Source: Rhizobium sp. RM
GTDB taxonomy: Bacteria > Pseudomonadota > Alphaproteobacteria > Rhizobiales > Rhizobiaceae
Direction of reading: 5' to 3'
Assembly: GCF_013390595.1 (NCBI RefSeq)
Contig: NZ_JACAWV010000007.1
Span: 682,001-746,000, forward strand
DNA length: 64,000 bases
In this document: positions 53,216 through 61,473 of the stretch, piece after piece
Layout: the number at the start of each line of letters is the position of its first letter
How positions within the stretch are numbered: the stretch's first letter is position 1
Made by a program: the position numbers and the translations under genes
Notes under the pieces: model-generated
Told to the model about the DNA's origin: nothing
Databases searched by the model: none
The model's input: the letters and a program-made list of their open reading frames with translations, nothing else

Positions 53216-53338
53216 TTACTCGTTAGATTGAACCTCTGCCTTCCTGGCATTTTCTTCCATCAATTCATACCACATGGCGTTCATGACGGCGAAGATGGCG
53301 GCGAGAGGCAGGCCGAGCAGCCAGGCGAAATACCACAT
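53216..53338 (-). CDS. cydX: Cytochrome bd oxidase small subunit CydX
   Basis: A 40-residue single-helix membrane subunit needed for stable cytochrome bd. The sequence MWYFAWLLGLPLAAIFAVMN is typical, with the WLLG segment and one hydrophobic helix (about residues 3-20), then a charged tail with EENARKAE. The ATG is at 53336-53338 and the frame ends in TAA. It lies 21 bp after cydB on the same strand, the classic position. Confidence 0.9.
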   Translation of the reverse strand: MWYFAWLLGLPLAAIFAVMNAMWYELMEENARKAEVQSNE

Positions 53339-53359
53339 GTTCGATCTCCTTATTTGATC

Positions 53360-54517
53360 TCAGTACGCGTGTCCGCTTTCATCACGGATCGCCTTTTCAT
53401 CCACTTTTCCCCACAGCACGCGGTAGACCCAGGTCGTGTAAGCAACGATCATCGGCACGAAGATCACCGCAACAACCAGCATGATGAACAGCGTCAGATG
53501 ACTGGATGAAGCATCCCAGACAGTCAGGCTCGACTTCGGATCGACCGAGGACGGGAGGATGAAGGGAAACATCGAAAGCCCGACAGTCGAGATGATGCCG
53601 AAGATTGCGAGAGAACTGGCGAGAAGTGCCATCACTGCCTTGCGCATACGAATGAAAACAAAAGCGATCAGCGGCAGACCAAGGCCAAGTGCTGGCGCAA
53701 TCATCATCCACGGATATGTGGTGTAGTTCTCGAACCAGATACCACTTGCCACTTCAACCGTTTTGCCAAGCGGATTGGACGGACCACCGGTGGCAATCTC
53801 GGACGTGAAGCGGTAACCATCAACCCCGAGCCATAAGAAAATGCCGCCAAGCGCAAAGACAACGGTCGTGGCAAGAGCCGCAACTGTCCCGAAAGCCCTG
53901 GCACGTTCGGCGATGACACCGTCCGTCTTCAGCATCAGCCATGCCGCACCATGCATCAGCAGCATGGCAACGGACACAAGACCGCAGAGAATGGCATAGG
54001 GGTTCAAAAGTTCGAACAGTGTCGTGCCGTCATAGAAGATTCTAAGATCGTCATCGAAGTGGAACGGCACACCTTGAAGTACGTTGCCAACCGCAACGCC
54101 AAAGATCAGGGCAGGTACAAAGCCCCCGACAAACAAGGCCCAGTCCCAGCTGGTGCGCCACACTACACTCTCGCGCTTGGAGCGATATTTGAACCCCACC
54201 GGCCGCAAGATGAGCGCAAACAGGGTGGCGAACATCGCCAGATAGAAACCCGAGAAGGACACCGCGTAAAGGGGTGGCCAGGCCGCAAAGATGGCACCAC
54301 CGCCAAGGATCAGCCACACCTGGTTGCCTTCCCAGGTTGGGCCGATGGAATTGATGACGACACGCCGCTCGATGTCGGTTTTAGCGACAAAAGGCAGCAA
54401 CGCACCAGCACCGAGATCAAAACCACCGGTGACCGCAAATCCTATCAGCAGGACGCCGAGCAGCAACCACCAGATAAGGCGGAGAATTTCGTAGTCGATA
54501 AGTTCGTGCAGGATCAT
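53360..54517 (-). CDS. cydB: Cytochrome bd ubiquinol oxidase subunit II
   Basis: Second large subunit of the cytochrome bd quinol oxidase, 385 residues with about eight to nine membrane helices. Conserved segments are the IWWLLLGVLLIGFAVTGGFDLG region (IWWLLLGVLL and IGFAVTGGFDLG, about residues 15-36), NSIGPTWEGNQVWLIL, and the C-terminal Thr-Val pattern VYRVLWGKVDE. It lies 5 bp after cydA and before cydX. The bd oxidase allows respiration at low oxygen and is relatively resistant to cyanide and nitric oxide. Confidence 0.97.
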   Translation of the reverse strand: MILHELIDYEILRLIWWLLLGVLLIGFAVTGGFDLGAGALLPFVAKTDIERRVVINSIGPTWEGNQVWLILGGGAIFAAWPPLYAVSFSGFYLAMFATLFALILRPVGFKYRSKRESVVWRTSWDWALFVGGFVPALIFGVAVGNVLQGVPFHFDDDLRIFYDGTTLFELLNPYAILCGLVSVAMLLMHGAAWLMLKTDGVIAERARAFGTVAALATTVVFALGGIFLWLGVDGYRFTSEIATGGPSNPLGKTVEVASGIWFENYTTYPWMMIAPALGLGLPLIAFVFIRMRKAVMALLASSLAIFGIISTVGLSMFPFILPSSVDPKSSLTVWDASSSHLTLFIMLVVAVIFVPMIVAYTTWVYRVLWGKVDEKAIRDESGHAY

Positions 54518-54522
54518 GATGT

Positions 54523-56100
54523 TTACTCCGCAGCGACAAGTTTTTCGGGAACGAGCGGCGCCTCCGGTTCCTTGTCCGGATCAGGCCCCTTGCGGATCGC
54601 CTTGAGCATCAACCCCATCTCGATGATGAAAAGAACCGTGTAGATGGCGATGAAACACAGGAGCGTAATCAGAACCGTCGAAGCACTGAGGCTAGAGACC
54701 GCAGCGGCGGTCGGCAGCACACCTTCGATGATCCACGGCTGACGGCCGAACTCTGCGACGATCCAGCCCATTTCCGCAGCGATCCACGGCAGCGGAATGG
54801 CAAATACGGCAACCTTGAGCAGGATAGGATAGTGATCCAACCGGCGGCGGGCTGACAGGTAGAAGAATGTTGCCGTCAACAGGATGAAGAAGATGCCGAG
54901 CCCGACCATGATGCGGAACGACCAGAACAAGGTCGGGACGTGCGGAATGGTATCTGTCGCGGCCTTGGCGATCTGCTCGTCTGTCGCCTGTCTAGGATCG
55001 TCGACGTAGCGCTTGAGCAGCAATGCATATCCAAGTTCGTGCCCGAGTTCCGCAAAGGTGCCGCGCACCTCTTCAGGCAACTGCGTGCCCTTGCCGGCGG
55101 CACGAATCTGCATCAGTGCATCATAGGCCTTGATGCCATCACGGATACGGTTTTCAGCCTGCTTGACGAGATCGTTGATACCGGGAATTTCGGTGTCGAG
55201 CGAGCGTGTGCCGATCAGGCCCATGACCCAGGGAATATGAACGGCGAAATGGGTTTCGCGTGCTTCCTGATCGGGAAAACCAATCGCGGTGAAGGCAGCC
55301 GGTGCCGGTTCTGTTTCCCACATCGCTTCGATAGAGGCGAGTTTCATCTTCTGATGTTCGGTCGAGAGATAACCGCTCTCATCGCCCAGCACGACGACGG
55401 AGAGAGCCGAAGCAAGTCCGAACGAGGCTGCAACCGTCATCGAGCGTTTGGCAAGATCGACATGGCGTCCCTTCAGCACATACCAGGCTGAAACACCAAG
55501 GACAAAGATTGCGGCCGTTACATAGCCAGCCGAAACTGTATGGACGAATTTCGCCTGAGCGACCGGGTTGAACAGAACTTCGAAAAAATCCGTCACTTCC
55601 ATGCGCATGGTCTGAGGATTGAAAGCCGAACCGACAGGATTTTGCATCCAGCCATTGGCAATCAAGATCCAAAGTGCAGAGAAATTCGAACCGAGCGCAA
55701 CGCACCAGGTTGCGATCAGGTGACCAACCTTCGACAGTTTATCCCAGCCGAAAAAGAAGAGACCAACGAAGGTGGCTTCCAGAAAGAACGCCATCATGCC
55801 TTCGATGGCGAGCGGCGCCCCGAAGATGTCACCAACATAGTGGCTGTAATAACTCCAGTTCATACCGAACTGGAATTCCATGACGATGCCGGTGGATACA
55901 CCGAGCACGAAGTTGATGCCGAACAGTGTTCCCCAAAATTTCGTCATCTGTCGCCAGATCGTCCGGCCAGTCATGACATAGACCGTTTCCATGATGGCGA
56001 TAACCACCGACAGACCAAGTGTCAGAGGGACGAACAAAAAATGATATAAGGCAGTAACTGCGAATTGGAGGCGCGATAGCGCCACGATGTCGAGTTCCAT
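54523..56100 (-). CDS. cydA: Cytochrome bd ubiquinol oxidase subunit I
   Basis: Haem- and quinol-binding subunit, 525 residues with about nine membrane helices. Haem ligand His19/20 is in the ALYHFLFVPLTLGLS segment, and a further His is in KFVHTVSAGY. The GRQPW motif near residue 445 belongs to the quinol site region. The quinol loop between about residues 255 and 345 is long, with LASIEAMWETEPAPAAFTAIG shown as ASIEAMWETEP and APAAFTAIG. It is the first oxidase subunit gene after cydC, separated by 75 bp. Confidence 0.97.
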   Translation of the reverse strand: MELDIVALSRLQFAVTALYHFLFVPLTLGLSVVIAIMETVYVMTGRTIWRQMTKFWGTLFGINFVLGVSTGIVMEFQFGMNWSYYSHYVGDIFGAPLAIEGMMAFFLEATFVGLFFFGWDKLSKVGHLIATWCVALGSNFSALWILIANGWMQNPVGSAFNPQTMRMEVTDFFEVLFNPVAQAKFVHTVSAGYVTAAIFVLGVSAWYVLKGRHVDLAKRSMTVAASFGLASALSVVVLGDESGYLSTEHQKMKLASIEAMWETEPAPAAFTAIGFPDQEARETHFAVHIPWVMGLIGTRSLDTEIPGINDLVKQAENRIRDGIKAYDALMQIRAAGKGTQLPEEVRGTFAELGHELGYALLLKRYVDDPRQATDEQIAKAATDTIPHVPTLFWSFRIMVGLGIFFILLTATFFYLSARRRLDHYPILLKVAVFAIPLPWIAAEMGWIVAEFGRQPWIIEGVLPTAAAVSSLSASTVLITLLCFIAIYTVLFIIEMGLMLKAIRKGPDPDKEPEAPLVPEKLVAAE

Positions 56101-56175
56101 GTGTTTACCCCACCTTTTTCTTCAAAAAAGGTCAGTCTCCTGTTTCAAAAACAGCACCGACCCTGAAAAAATCGA

Positions 56176-57867
56176 TCAGTCCGGACGCAATGTTTGCAAC
56201 ACTACGCCGTAGCCTGGGGTACCGCTTTGACATTCATCAAACGGATGCCCCTCTTTCAGAACCACAATGCGATCGGCGAATTCAGCCTCACGCCGATTGT
56301 GCGTCACCATCACGACAGTTTTTCCCGTCGCGTGTTGAAACAGCCTTGCGAGCACATCGCGCGCTGTTTTGCCGTCAAGGCCTTCAGTCACCTCATCCAG
56401 AAGCCAGAGGGGCCTGTCTCTCAACAGAAACCGCGCAAGCGCCAATCTGCGGGATTGCCCACCGGACAGGCCCTGCCCGCCCTCGCCCAGACGAGTTTCA
56501 AGCCCCTCGGGTAAACGCCTTACCAGGGTACCAAGACCCGCAGCATCGAGGACGTCCCAGAGTTCGCGATCGGTCGCATCGGGTTTGGCAAGCCGGAGAT
56601 TGTCACCAAGGCTATCGCGAAACAGTTCGTTTCGTTGTGTGAGAAGCGACGAAGAGAAAGCGTTGACGTATCCGGTATCCGGTGTCAGTTCGCCGGCAAT
56701 CAGATTGAGCAGGCTTGTCTTTCCAGCACCGCTCGCCCCTATGATTGCGACCGTTTCACCGGCCTTGATGTTTAAATCGACATCATCAAGTACCGGGCGG
56801 GAATTGCCAGCACGCGTCAGTTTCACACCTGCAAATTCGACGGCCATGCCCGTAGCAGGCACGGAGGGCGAAAACACCGTATCAGCGGCAGAAAGGCGGG
56901 GGGCAATCCGTCGGGCGGAGAACAATGTTCTCCCAAGTTCCATTGCTCCCCTTCGCAAAGCAGTAAAAGGCTCCAACGCGGCAAAACAGACGAGCAATCC
57001 CAAGGCTGCCGCGGGCGCATCGATCACACCATGTTCGGCCAGCCAGGCCATTCCCAGCAGTGTAGTCGCCAGCAGAACGGCTGAGCTGATCCCAAACGAA
57101 AAGCCCGTTGCAACTTCAATCCGATTTAATTGGTCGTCGCACCTTCTCAGATAATCGTCCGCGTCACACGCAGCCGCCACCTGTGCCGACAGGCGACCCG
57201 TCGTCAGGAACTCCGCCTGACCGCTGACCATATCAGCGGTGCGCGCCCGCAAAGACTCAAGACCACTCGCACGGCGGCGAGCGAATTTTTCCGCATTCAA
57301 GGAAGCTTTGACGGAGATTCCAAGGCCCGCGACCAGCAGGAAGATAGCTGCACCGAGCCCGGCGAGCGGATGCAGAATGCTAAGCCCTAGCCCCGTCGCA
57401 ATCGCTACCAGAATTGCAACGCCTCCCGGCACGAGAACGCGCAAACAAAGCGAATCCAGCGCATCGATATCGGCCGTCAAACGGTTCAGCAGGCGAACCG
57501 GCCTGGCCTCGAGCGCCTTTGCAGCCATGGGCGAGGCCCAGCCGCGAAACAGCTTTTCCCGGAGTGCTGCGAGAACAGAAAGCGTTGCTTCATGCGTTGT
57601 CAGACGCTCGCCATATCGTGCGGCGGTCCGAGACAGCGCAAGCAGCCGGATTGCTGCTGATGGCGCAAAAACATCGAATGCATAGGCTGTCGCTGGTGCG
57701 AGACCGGCAATTGCCGTGGCCGTGATGAACCAGCCTGAGACGCCCAGAAGTCCAATACCAGCCATAACCGTTGTCGCGGCGAGCGCAGCACCTGCGCACA
57801 ACATTGTCCGACGTGACGACCAAAAAAGCTGGGTGATGGGCTTCAATACGGCAAGACGCGATATCAT
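56176..57867 (-). CDS. cydC: Heme/thiol ABC exporter subunit CydC
   Basis: Half of the CydDC heterodimer, an ABC exporter for glutathione/cysteine needed for assembly of cytochrome bd. It has 563 residues: six membrane helices (about residues 1-310), then a nucleotide domain with Walker A GASGAGKTSLLNLIAG, the signature LSGGQSRRLALARFLL and the Walker B variant LWLLDEVTEGLD. The C-terminus is short. It overlaps the cydD stop by 4 bp and precedes cydA. Confidence 0.95.
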   Translation of the reverse strand: MISRLAVLKPITQLFWSSRRTMLCAGAALAATTVMAGIGLLGVSGWFITATAIAGLAPATAYAFDVFAPSAAIRLLALSRTAARYGERLTTHEATLSVLAALREKLFRGWASPMAAKALEARPVRLLNRLTADIDALDSLCLRVLVPGGVAILVAIATGLGLSILHPLAGLGAAIFLLVAGLGISVKASLNAEKFARRRASGLESLRARTADMVSGQAEFLTTGRLSAQVAAACDADDYLRRCDDQLNRIEVATGFSFGISSAVLLATTLLGMAWLAEHGVIDAPAAALGLLVCFAALEPFTALRRGAMELGRTLFSARRIAPRLSAADTVFSPSVPATGMAVEFAGVKLTRAGNSRPVLDDVDLNIKAGETVAIIGASGAGKTSLLNLIAGELTPDTGYVNAFSSSLLTQRNELFRDSLGDNLRLAKPDATDRELWDVLDAAGLGTLVRRLPEGLETRLGEGGQGLSGGQSRRLALARFLLRDRPLWLLDEVTEGLDGKTARDVLARLFQHATGKTVVMVTHNRREAEFADRIVVLKEGHPFDECQSGTPGYGVVLQTLRPD

Positions 57868-59654
57868 GAACGCTCCTCCCCTTGGCTGAGGGCAGCCAGA
57901 TCCACAACCCTGTCCATACGCCCCGCAAGAACCGGGTCATGCGTCGCCACGATCAGGGTCCTGTCTTTGGCGAGCCGACAGAGGCTGTCAGCAATCCGTT
58001 CCGCAGTTTCGCGATCGAGATGCGCCGTCGGCTCATCGATCAGCAATAGCTGTGTTGCGGGGTCGGCAACCGCCCTCGCTATGGCCAGCCTCACAGCCTC
58101 ACCGCCGGAGATTCCATGACCGCCATCACCGACGGGACAGTGTTGGCGCGCAGATACCAATGCGTCGAGCCCGGTTTCCTGCAACGCACGGTCAACGCCC
58201 GTGCCGGTGATGTCAGGACGACCAAAGCGAACATTGGCTTTCAGCGAGCCAGCCGTAAAAAAAGGCTTCTGGCTGATCCATCCAACCGTCTGGCGCAATG
58301 CGTCAGCCGTATCGGCATTCAGTGGCGTGCCACCGATCTCGATCAAGCCCGTATCGGCGGCAGCAAAGCCAGCGATCAAAGAGAGAATGGTGGATTTTCC
58401 GCAGCCAGAAGGGCCAAGGAGCGCAACGGATTCACCTTCCCGAACGGACAGGTCAAAATCGCAAATGACGTAAGGCCCGCCCGGATAAGCGAAAGACAGC
58501 CCTTTGATCTCCAGGGTCGGTGCGCTCGCAATGGAACGTTCCGTAGCGTGCTGACCGTTTCCAACAACTGAGACCGCATTGTTCCTGAACTTGCGCAGTG
58601 CATCCATTGCCGCCTCGCCCGCAGCGCGATCGTGCCACACGGCAGACAGTTCGCGCATCGGTTCAAAAAAGGCGGGTGCCAGAAGCAAAATGAAAAGGCC
58701 TTCTGCCAGCGTCAACCGCTGCCCCCAGGCCCCGAATTCCAGAAAACCGAGCAGATGGAAGCCGACATAAACAGCGGTCATTGCAACCCCAAGAGCCGCA
58801 AACAGCTCAAGGACTGCGGATGACAGGAAAGCAATCCGCAAAACTGCCATCGTCCGCTTCTTGAGGTTTTCGGCATCCCCCCTAAGTCTACGGGCAGTTA
58901 GATCGACGGCCTCCAGGGACCGGATCGTTTGCAGTCCGCGCAAGCGATCCAGCAAGAAGGCGTTCATGTTGCCGGTCTCGGCCAGTTGCTTTTCGCTTGC
59001 CGCTTTGGCCTGCCAGCCGATCAACGCCATGAACAGAGGTATCGTCGGCATGGCGAAAAGCAGCACCAGTGCGGCAACCCAGGAGAATGGGAAGATAGCG
59101 ACGAAGAAAACAATGGGAACGACCGTCGCCTTCATTCTCGCCGGTAGAAACCGGGACAAGTAGGGCACGAGTGCCTCCGCACTCTCTGCAATGACACTTG
59201 CCGCCTCCCCGGACGTCGTACGGGATGAATCGAGGGGAGACGCTGTGGCCACAATAGCAAGCGCTTCCGCTCTCTCTTGAGAAAGTACGCGACGGGCAGC
59301 CCGAAACGATCGGCGTGATGCCGCTTTCTCCAGCCATGCTTTGAGAACCCCGAGGACGAGAACCGCAGAGGCGGCGGGCACGATCGATATCATCGGTGCC
59401 GCATCAGCGATCATACCGACGGAAAGAGCCAGCAATCCTGCCTGCGGCAACCAGATAAGGGCGGCGACGGCATGCAAAAATGCGACGGACCTGCCTTGCG
59501 ATGGGGCACGTTTCTTTTCCTGCCCAACGTTCGCGATCCCGGCTTCCGAAACCCGTCGTCCCGCCGTGTCATGAGCATTGTTCGTCGCTTCTCGAGCAAA
59601 TTGACCGGGATCAGCGACAGCAGAGGAAGGCGATGCGGATGTGGAAGCGGTCAT
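57864..59654 (-). CDS. cydD: Heme/thiol ABC exporter subunit CydD
   Basis: Other half of CydDC, 596 residues. About 55 N-terminal residues rich in Ser and Ala precede the first membrane helix. The membrane domain (about 60-340) is followed by a nucleotide domain with GPSGCGKSTILSLIAG, the degenerate signature HGISGGEAVRLAIARA and LLLIDEPTAHLD with the H-loop IVATHDPVL. It lies 8 bp after the GbsR/MarR-like regulator and overlaps cydC by 4 bp. The complete set is regulator-cydD-cydC-cydA-cydB-cydX. Confidence 0.95.
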   Translation of the reverse strand: MTASTSASPSSAVADPGQFAREATNNAHDTAGRRVSEAGIANVGQEKKRAPSQGRSVAFLHAVAALIWLPQAGLLALSVGMIADAAPMISIVPAASAVLVLGVLKAWLEKAASRRSFRAARRVLSQERAEALAIVATASPLDSSRTTSGEAASVIAESAEALVPYLSRFLPARMKATVVPIVFFVAIFPFSWVAALVLLFAMPTIPLFMALIGWQAKAASEKQLAETGNMNAFLLDRLRGLQTIRSLEAVDLTARRLRGDAENLKKRTMAVLRIAFLSSAVLELFAALGVAMTAVYVGFHLLGFLEFGAWGQRLTLAEGLFILLLAPAFFEPMRELSAVWHDRAAGEAAMDALRKFRNNAVSVVGNGQHATERSIASAPTLEIKGLSFAYPGGPYVICDFDLSVREGESVALLGPSGCGKSTILSLIAGFAAADTGLIEIGGTPLNADTADALRQTVGWISQKPFFTAGSLKANVRFGRPDITGTGVDRALQETGLDALVSARQHCPVGDGGHGISGGEAVRLAIARAVADPATQLLLIDEPTAHLDRETAERIADSLCRLAKDRTLIVATHDPVLAGRMDRVVDLAALSQGEERS

Positions 59655-59662
59655 TGATCCCG

Positions 59663-60235
59663 TTACCTCTTTTTGCCGCGCGGTTTGGCAAGCGAAACAA
59701 TTTTATCCTTGGTATCCAGTAGCTTGGTGACCTTCGCGCCTAATGCCAAAAGCGATGCCAGTCTTTCGGTTTCGAGCTTTTTGACGTCGTCGTACCAGCC
59801 AGTCAGTTGCTCGATCAGCACTTTCATGTCCTCGATACGCTTTTGGGCGTGGCGCTCGCTCTCGCCTTCAGGCGTCGTCATGAGAATTTCGCGCAATACG
59901 CTAAGCGTCGGATCAATTTCGCGTTTCTTGCGCTCTTCCGCAAGTATACGAAGGATGTGCCAGACATCTTCCGGAGTCGTGAAAAAGTCGCGCCTATCTC
60001 CGGGCAGATGCTTGAGGATTGCAAGGTTCCAGGCCTGAAGCTCTTTCAGGCTCATCGACACATTCGAACGAGAGATCGCCAACGCCTCGACGATATCGTC
60101 TGCGCAGAGCGGCTCCGGCGATAGATAAAGAAGAGCATAGACCTGCCCGACGGTGCGATTGATTCCCCATCGACTGCCCATTTCGCCGAAATGCAGCACA
60201 AATGACTGGACGAGAGGCGAGAGATTTGCGGACAC
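59663..60235 (-). CDS. GbsR/MarR-type transcriptional regulator heading the cyd operon
   Basis: A 190-residue winged-helix regulator from the GTG at 60233-60235 (MSANLSPLVQSF) with AGGA eight bases upstream; the open frame continues to 60289 without a good start. The DNA-binding domain reads GSRWGINRTVGQVYALLYLS, then ADDIVEALAISRSNVSMSLKEL (ADDIVEALAIS and RSNVSMSLKEL), as in GbsR-like MarR relatives. A long helical C-terminal part (about 115-190) follows. It is 8 bp before cydD, so it probably controls the cyd operon and itself. The sensed ligand is unknown. Confidence 0.85.
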   Translation of the reverse strand: MSANLSPLVQSFVLHFGEMGSRWGINRTVGQVYALLYLSPEPLCADDIVEALAISRSNVSMSLKELQAWNLAILKHLPGDRRDFFTTPEDVWHILRILAEERKKREIDPTLSVLREILMTTPEGESERHAQKRIEDMKVLIEQLTGWYDDVKKLETERLASLLALGAKVTKLLDTKDKIVSLAKPRGKKR

Positions 60236-60250
60236 GCTTTGTTTCCTAAT

Positions 60251-60268
60251 TTTCAGTAATTTCTGAAA
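60251..60268. promoter_or_regulatory. Inverted repeat before the cyd regulator (possible operator)
   Basis: The repeat TTTCAG-N6-CTGAAA lies 16-33 bp before the GTG start, just after a -10-like TTATAT on the minus strand (60274-60279). The placement suits an auto-repressor site for the GbsR/MarR-type regulator. Confidence 0.55.
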
Positions 60269-60304
60269 CTTCGATATAACAAAAAACAAATGGCATCAAA
60301 TCTC

Positions 60305-60326
60305 CTTTTTGAACTGCGTCAAAAAG
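60305..60326. promoter_or_regulatory. FNR/FixK-type anaerobox upstream of the cyd operon
   Basis: The perfect inverted repeat CTTTTTGA-N6-TCAAAAAG contains TTGA-N6-TCAA, the half-site pattern of FNR/FixK/FnrN boxes. It lies about 70 bp before the regulator-cydDCABX start and roughly 50 bp before the likely transcription start. Oxygen-dependent activation of the operon is therefore likely. Confidence 0.7.
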
Positions 60327-60412
60327 CGTCACACAGACAAACGGCAGGCCGCTGAAGGCTTTGAATGACAGGGCCTTGCCGATAATCACGATACAAGTCG
60401 GCCCGAATTCTC

Positions 60413-60428
60413 ATGATACCGATATCAT
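60413..60428. promoter_or_regulatory. LacI-type operator 1 (distal)
   Basis: The palindrome ATGATACCGATATCAT has 6-bp arms about a CCGA centre, like operators of LacI-family regulators. It lies about 210 bp before the SDR start and 186 bp from a second similar site, so it may allow looping. It is on the far side of the cyd promoter. Confidence 0.55.
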
Positions 60429-60599
60429 ACGGTCTACCCATGCTGCTGCGATGCCAACAGAAGAATTTTTTCCCTCAATGACTTTGCACGCCAGATGTAT
60501 TGGGCTTATTCAGGAAATGCCTTTGAGGCGGGATTTGCGCGAACGGCATGACTGAATTTCAGGGTTCTGACCTTGACAAAGTTGTAACGGACAAGCGAA

Positions 60600-60613
60600 T
60601 GTTACCGATAACA
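60600..60613. promoter_or_regulatory. LacI/GntR-like operator 2 before the SDR gene
   Basis: TGTTACCGATAACA (14 bp, 5-bp arms, centre CCGA) lies 26 bp before the SDR start and just downstream of a TTGACA (60573-60578). It closely resembles the E. coli gluconate regulator site ATGTTACC-GTAACAT pattern, in keeping with the gluconate 5-dehydrogenase-like product. Confidence 0.65.
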
Positions 60614-60638
60614 CACCAGGAAATCCGTGGAGGAAATT

Positions 60639-61394
60639 GTGAGCCTTAAGTTGTTTGACCTTTCCGGCCGTTGTGCCCTGATCACGGGCTCTTCACAGGG
60701 CATTGGCCTTGCGCTGGCGAAAGGTCTGGCGGAAGCAGGCGCCGAAGTTGTCCTGAACGGCCGAGACGAAACAAAACTCAAAGCTGCGGCTGAAAGCATC
60801 AAGGGCGCTAAAACTCTTGCATTCGACGCCACTGACCACGCGGCGGTTCGTGAAGCGATCGATCGCTTCGAGGCCGAAGTCGGCGCAATCGATATTCTCG
60901 TCAACAATGCCGGGATGCAACACCGCACACCGCTTGAAGACTTTCCTGCCGACGCCTTCGAGCGCCTTCTGCAGACCAACATCGCCTCGGTTTTTCACGC
61001 TGGACAGGCGGCTGCCCGCCACATGATTGGCCGTGGACGCGGCAAGATCATCAACATCGCCAGCGTCCAGACTGCCCTTGCTCGCCCGGGCATCGCCCCA
61101 TACACCGCCACGAAAGGCGCCGTTGGAAACCTGACGAAGGGCATGGCAACCGACTGGGCGAAGTATGGCCTGCAGTGCAATGCCATCGCGCCGGGTTATT
61201 TCGACACGCCACTTAACGCTGCACTCGTGGCAGACCCGGCATTTACCGGCTGGCTCGAAAAGCGCACGCCCGCCGGACGGTGGGGCAAGGTAGACGAGCT
61301 TGTCGGCGCCTGCATTTTCCTCTCGTCGGACGCATCCACATTTGTCAACGGACATATTCTCTACGTGGACGGCGGCATCAGCGTTTCGCTCTAA
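60639..61394 (+). CDS. SDR oxidoreductase, gluconate 5-dehydrogenase-like
   Basis: Short-chain dehydrogenase of 251 residues from a GTG with GGAGG five bases upstream. The N-terminal Rossmann motif is TGSSQGIGLALAKGLAEAG, with NNAGMQHRTPLEDFP after strand 4. The catalytic Ser is in NIASVQTALARPG, and the Tyr-Lys pair in YTATKGAV. The C-terminal VDGGISVSL is also typical. The MQHRTPLEDF loop and overall length match gluconate/2-keto-gluconate 5-dehydrogenases (IdnO-like). The LacI-type operators upstream fit sugar-acid control. It is followed by a dehydrogenase gene 79 bp away. Confidence 0.82.
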   Translation: MSLKLFDLSGRCALITGSSQGIGLALAKGLAEAGAEVVLNGRDETKLKAAAESIKGAKTLAFDATDHAAVREAIDRFEAEVGAIDILVNNAGMQHRTPLEDFPADAFERLLQTNIASVFHAGQAAARHMIGRGRGKIINIASVQTALARPGIAPYTATKGAVGNLTKGMATDWAKYGLQCNAIAPGYFDTPLNAALVADPAFTGWLEKRTPAGRWGKVDELVGACIFLSSDASTFVNGHILYVDGGISVSL

Positions 61395-61473
61395 AACCCC
61401 TCGTCTCCGCCGCGCCAGCTGATCCAGCTTTCGGCGGAGACGTTTCCATCATGATGCTTTTGGGAGGAGGCCC

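Noticed and set aside
60361..60555. 64-residue plus-strand frame upstream of the SDR gene
   Set aside because: It lies across the operator region, has no ribosome site or family signal, and the region is better explained as regulatory.
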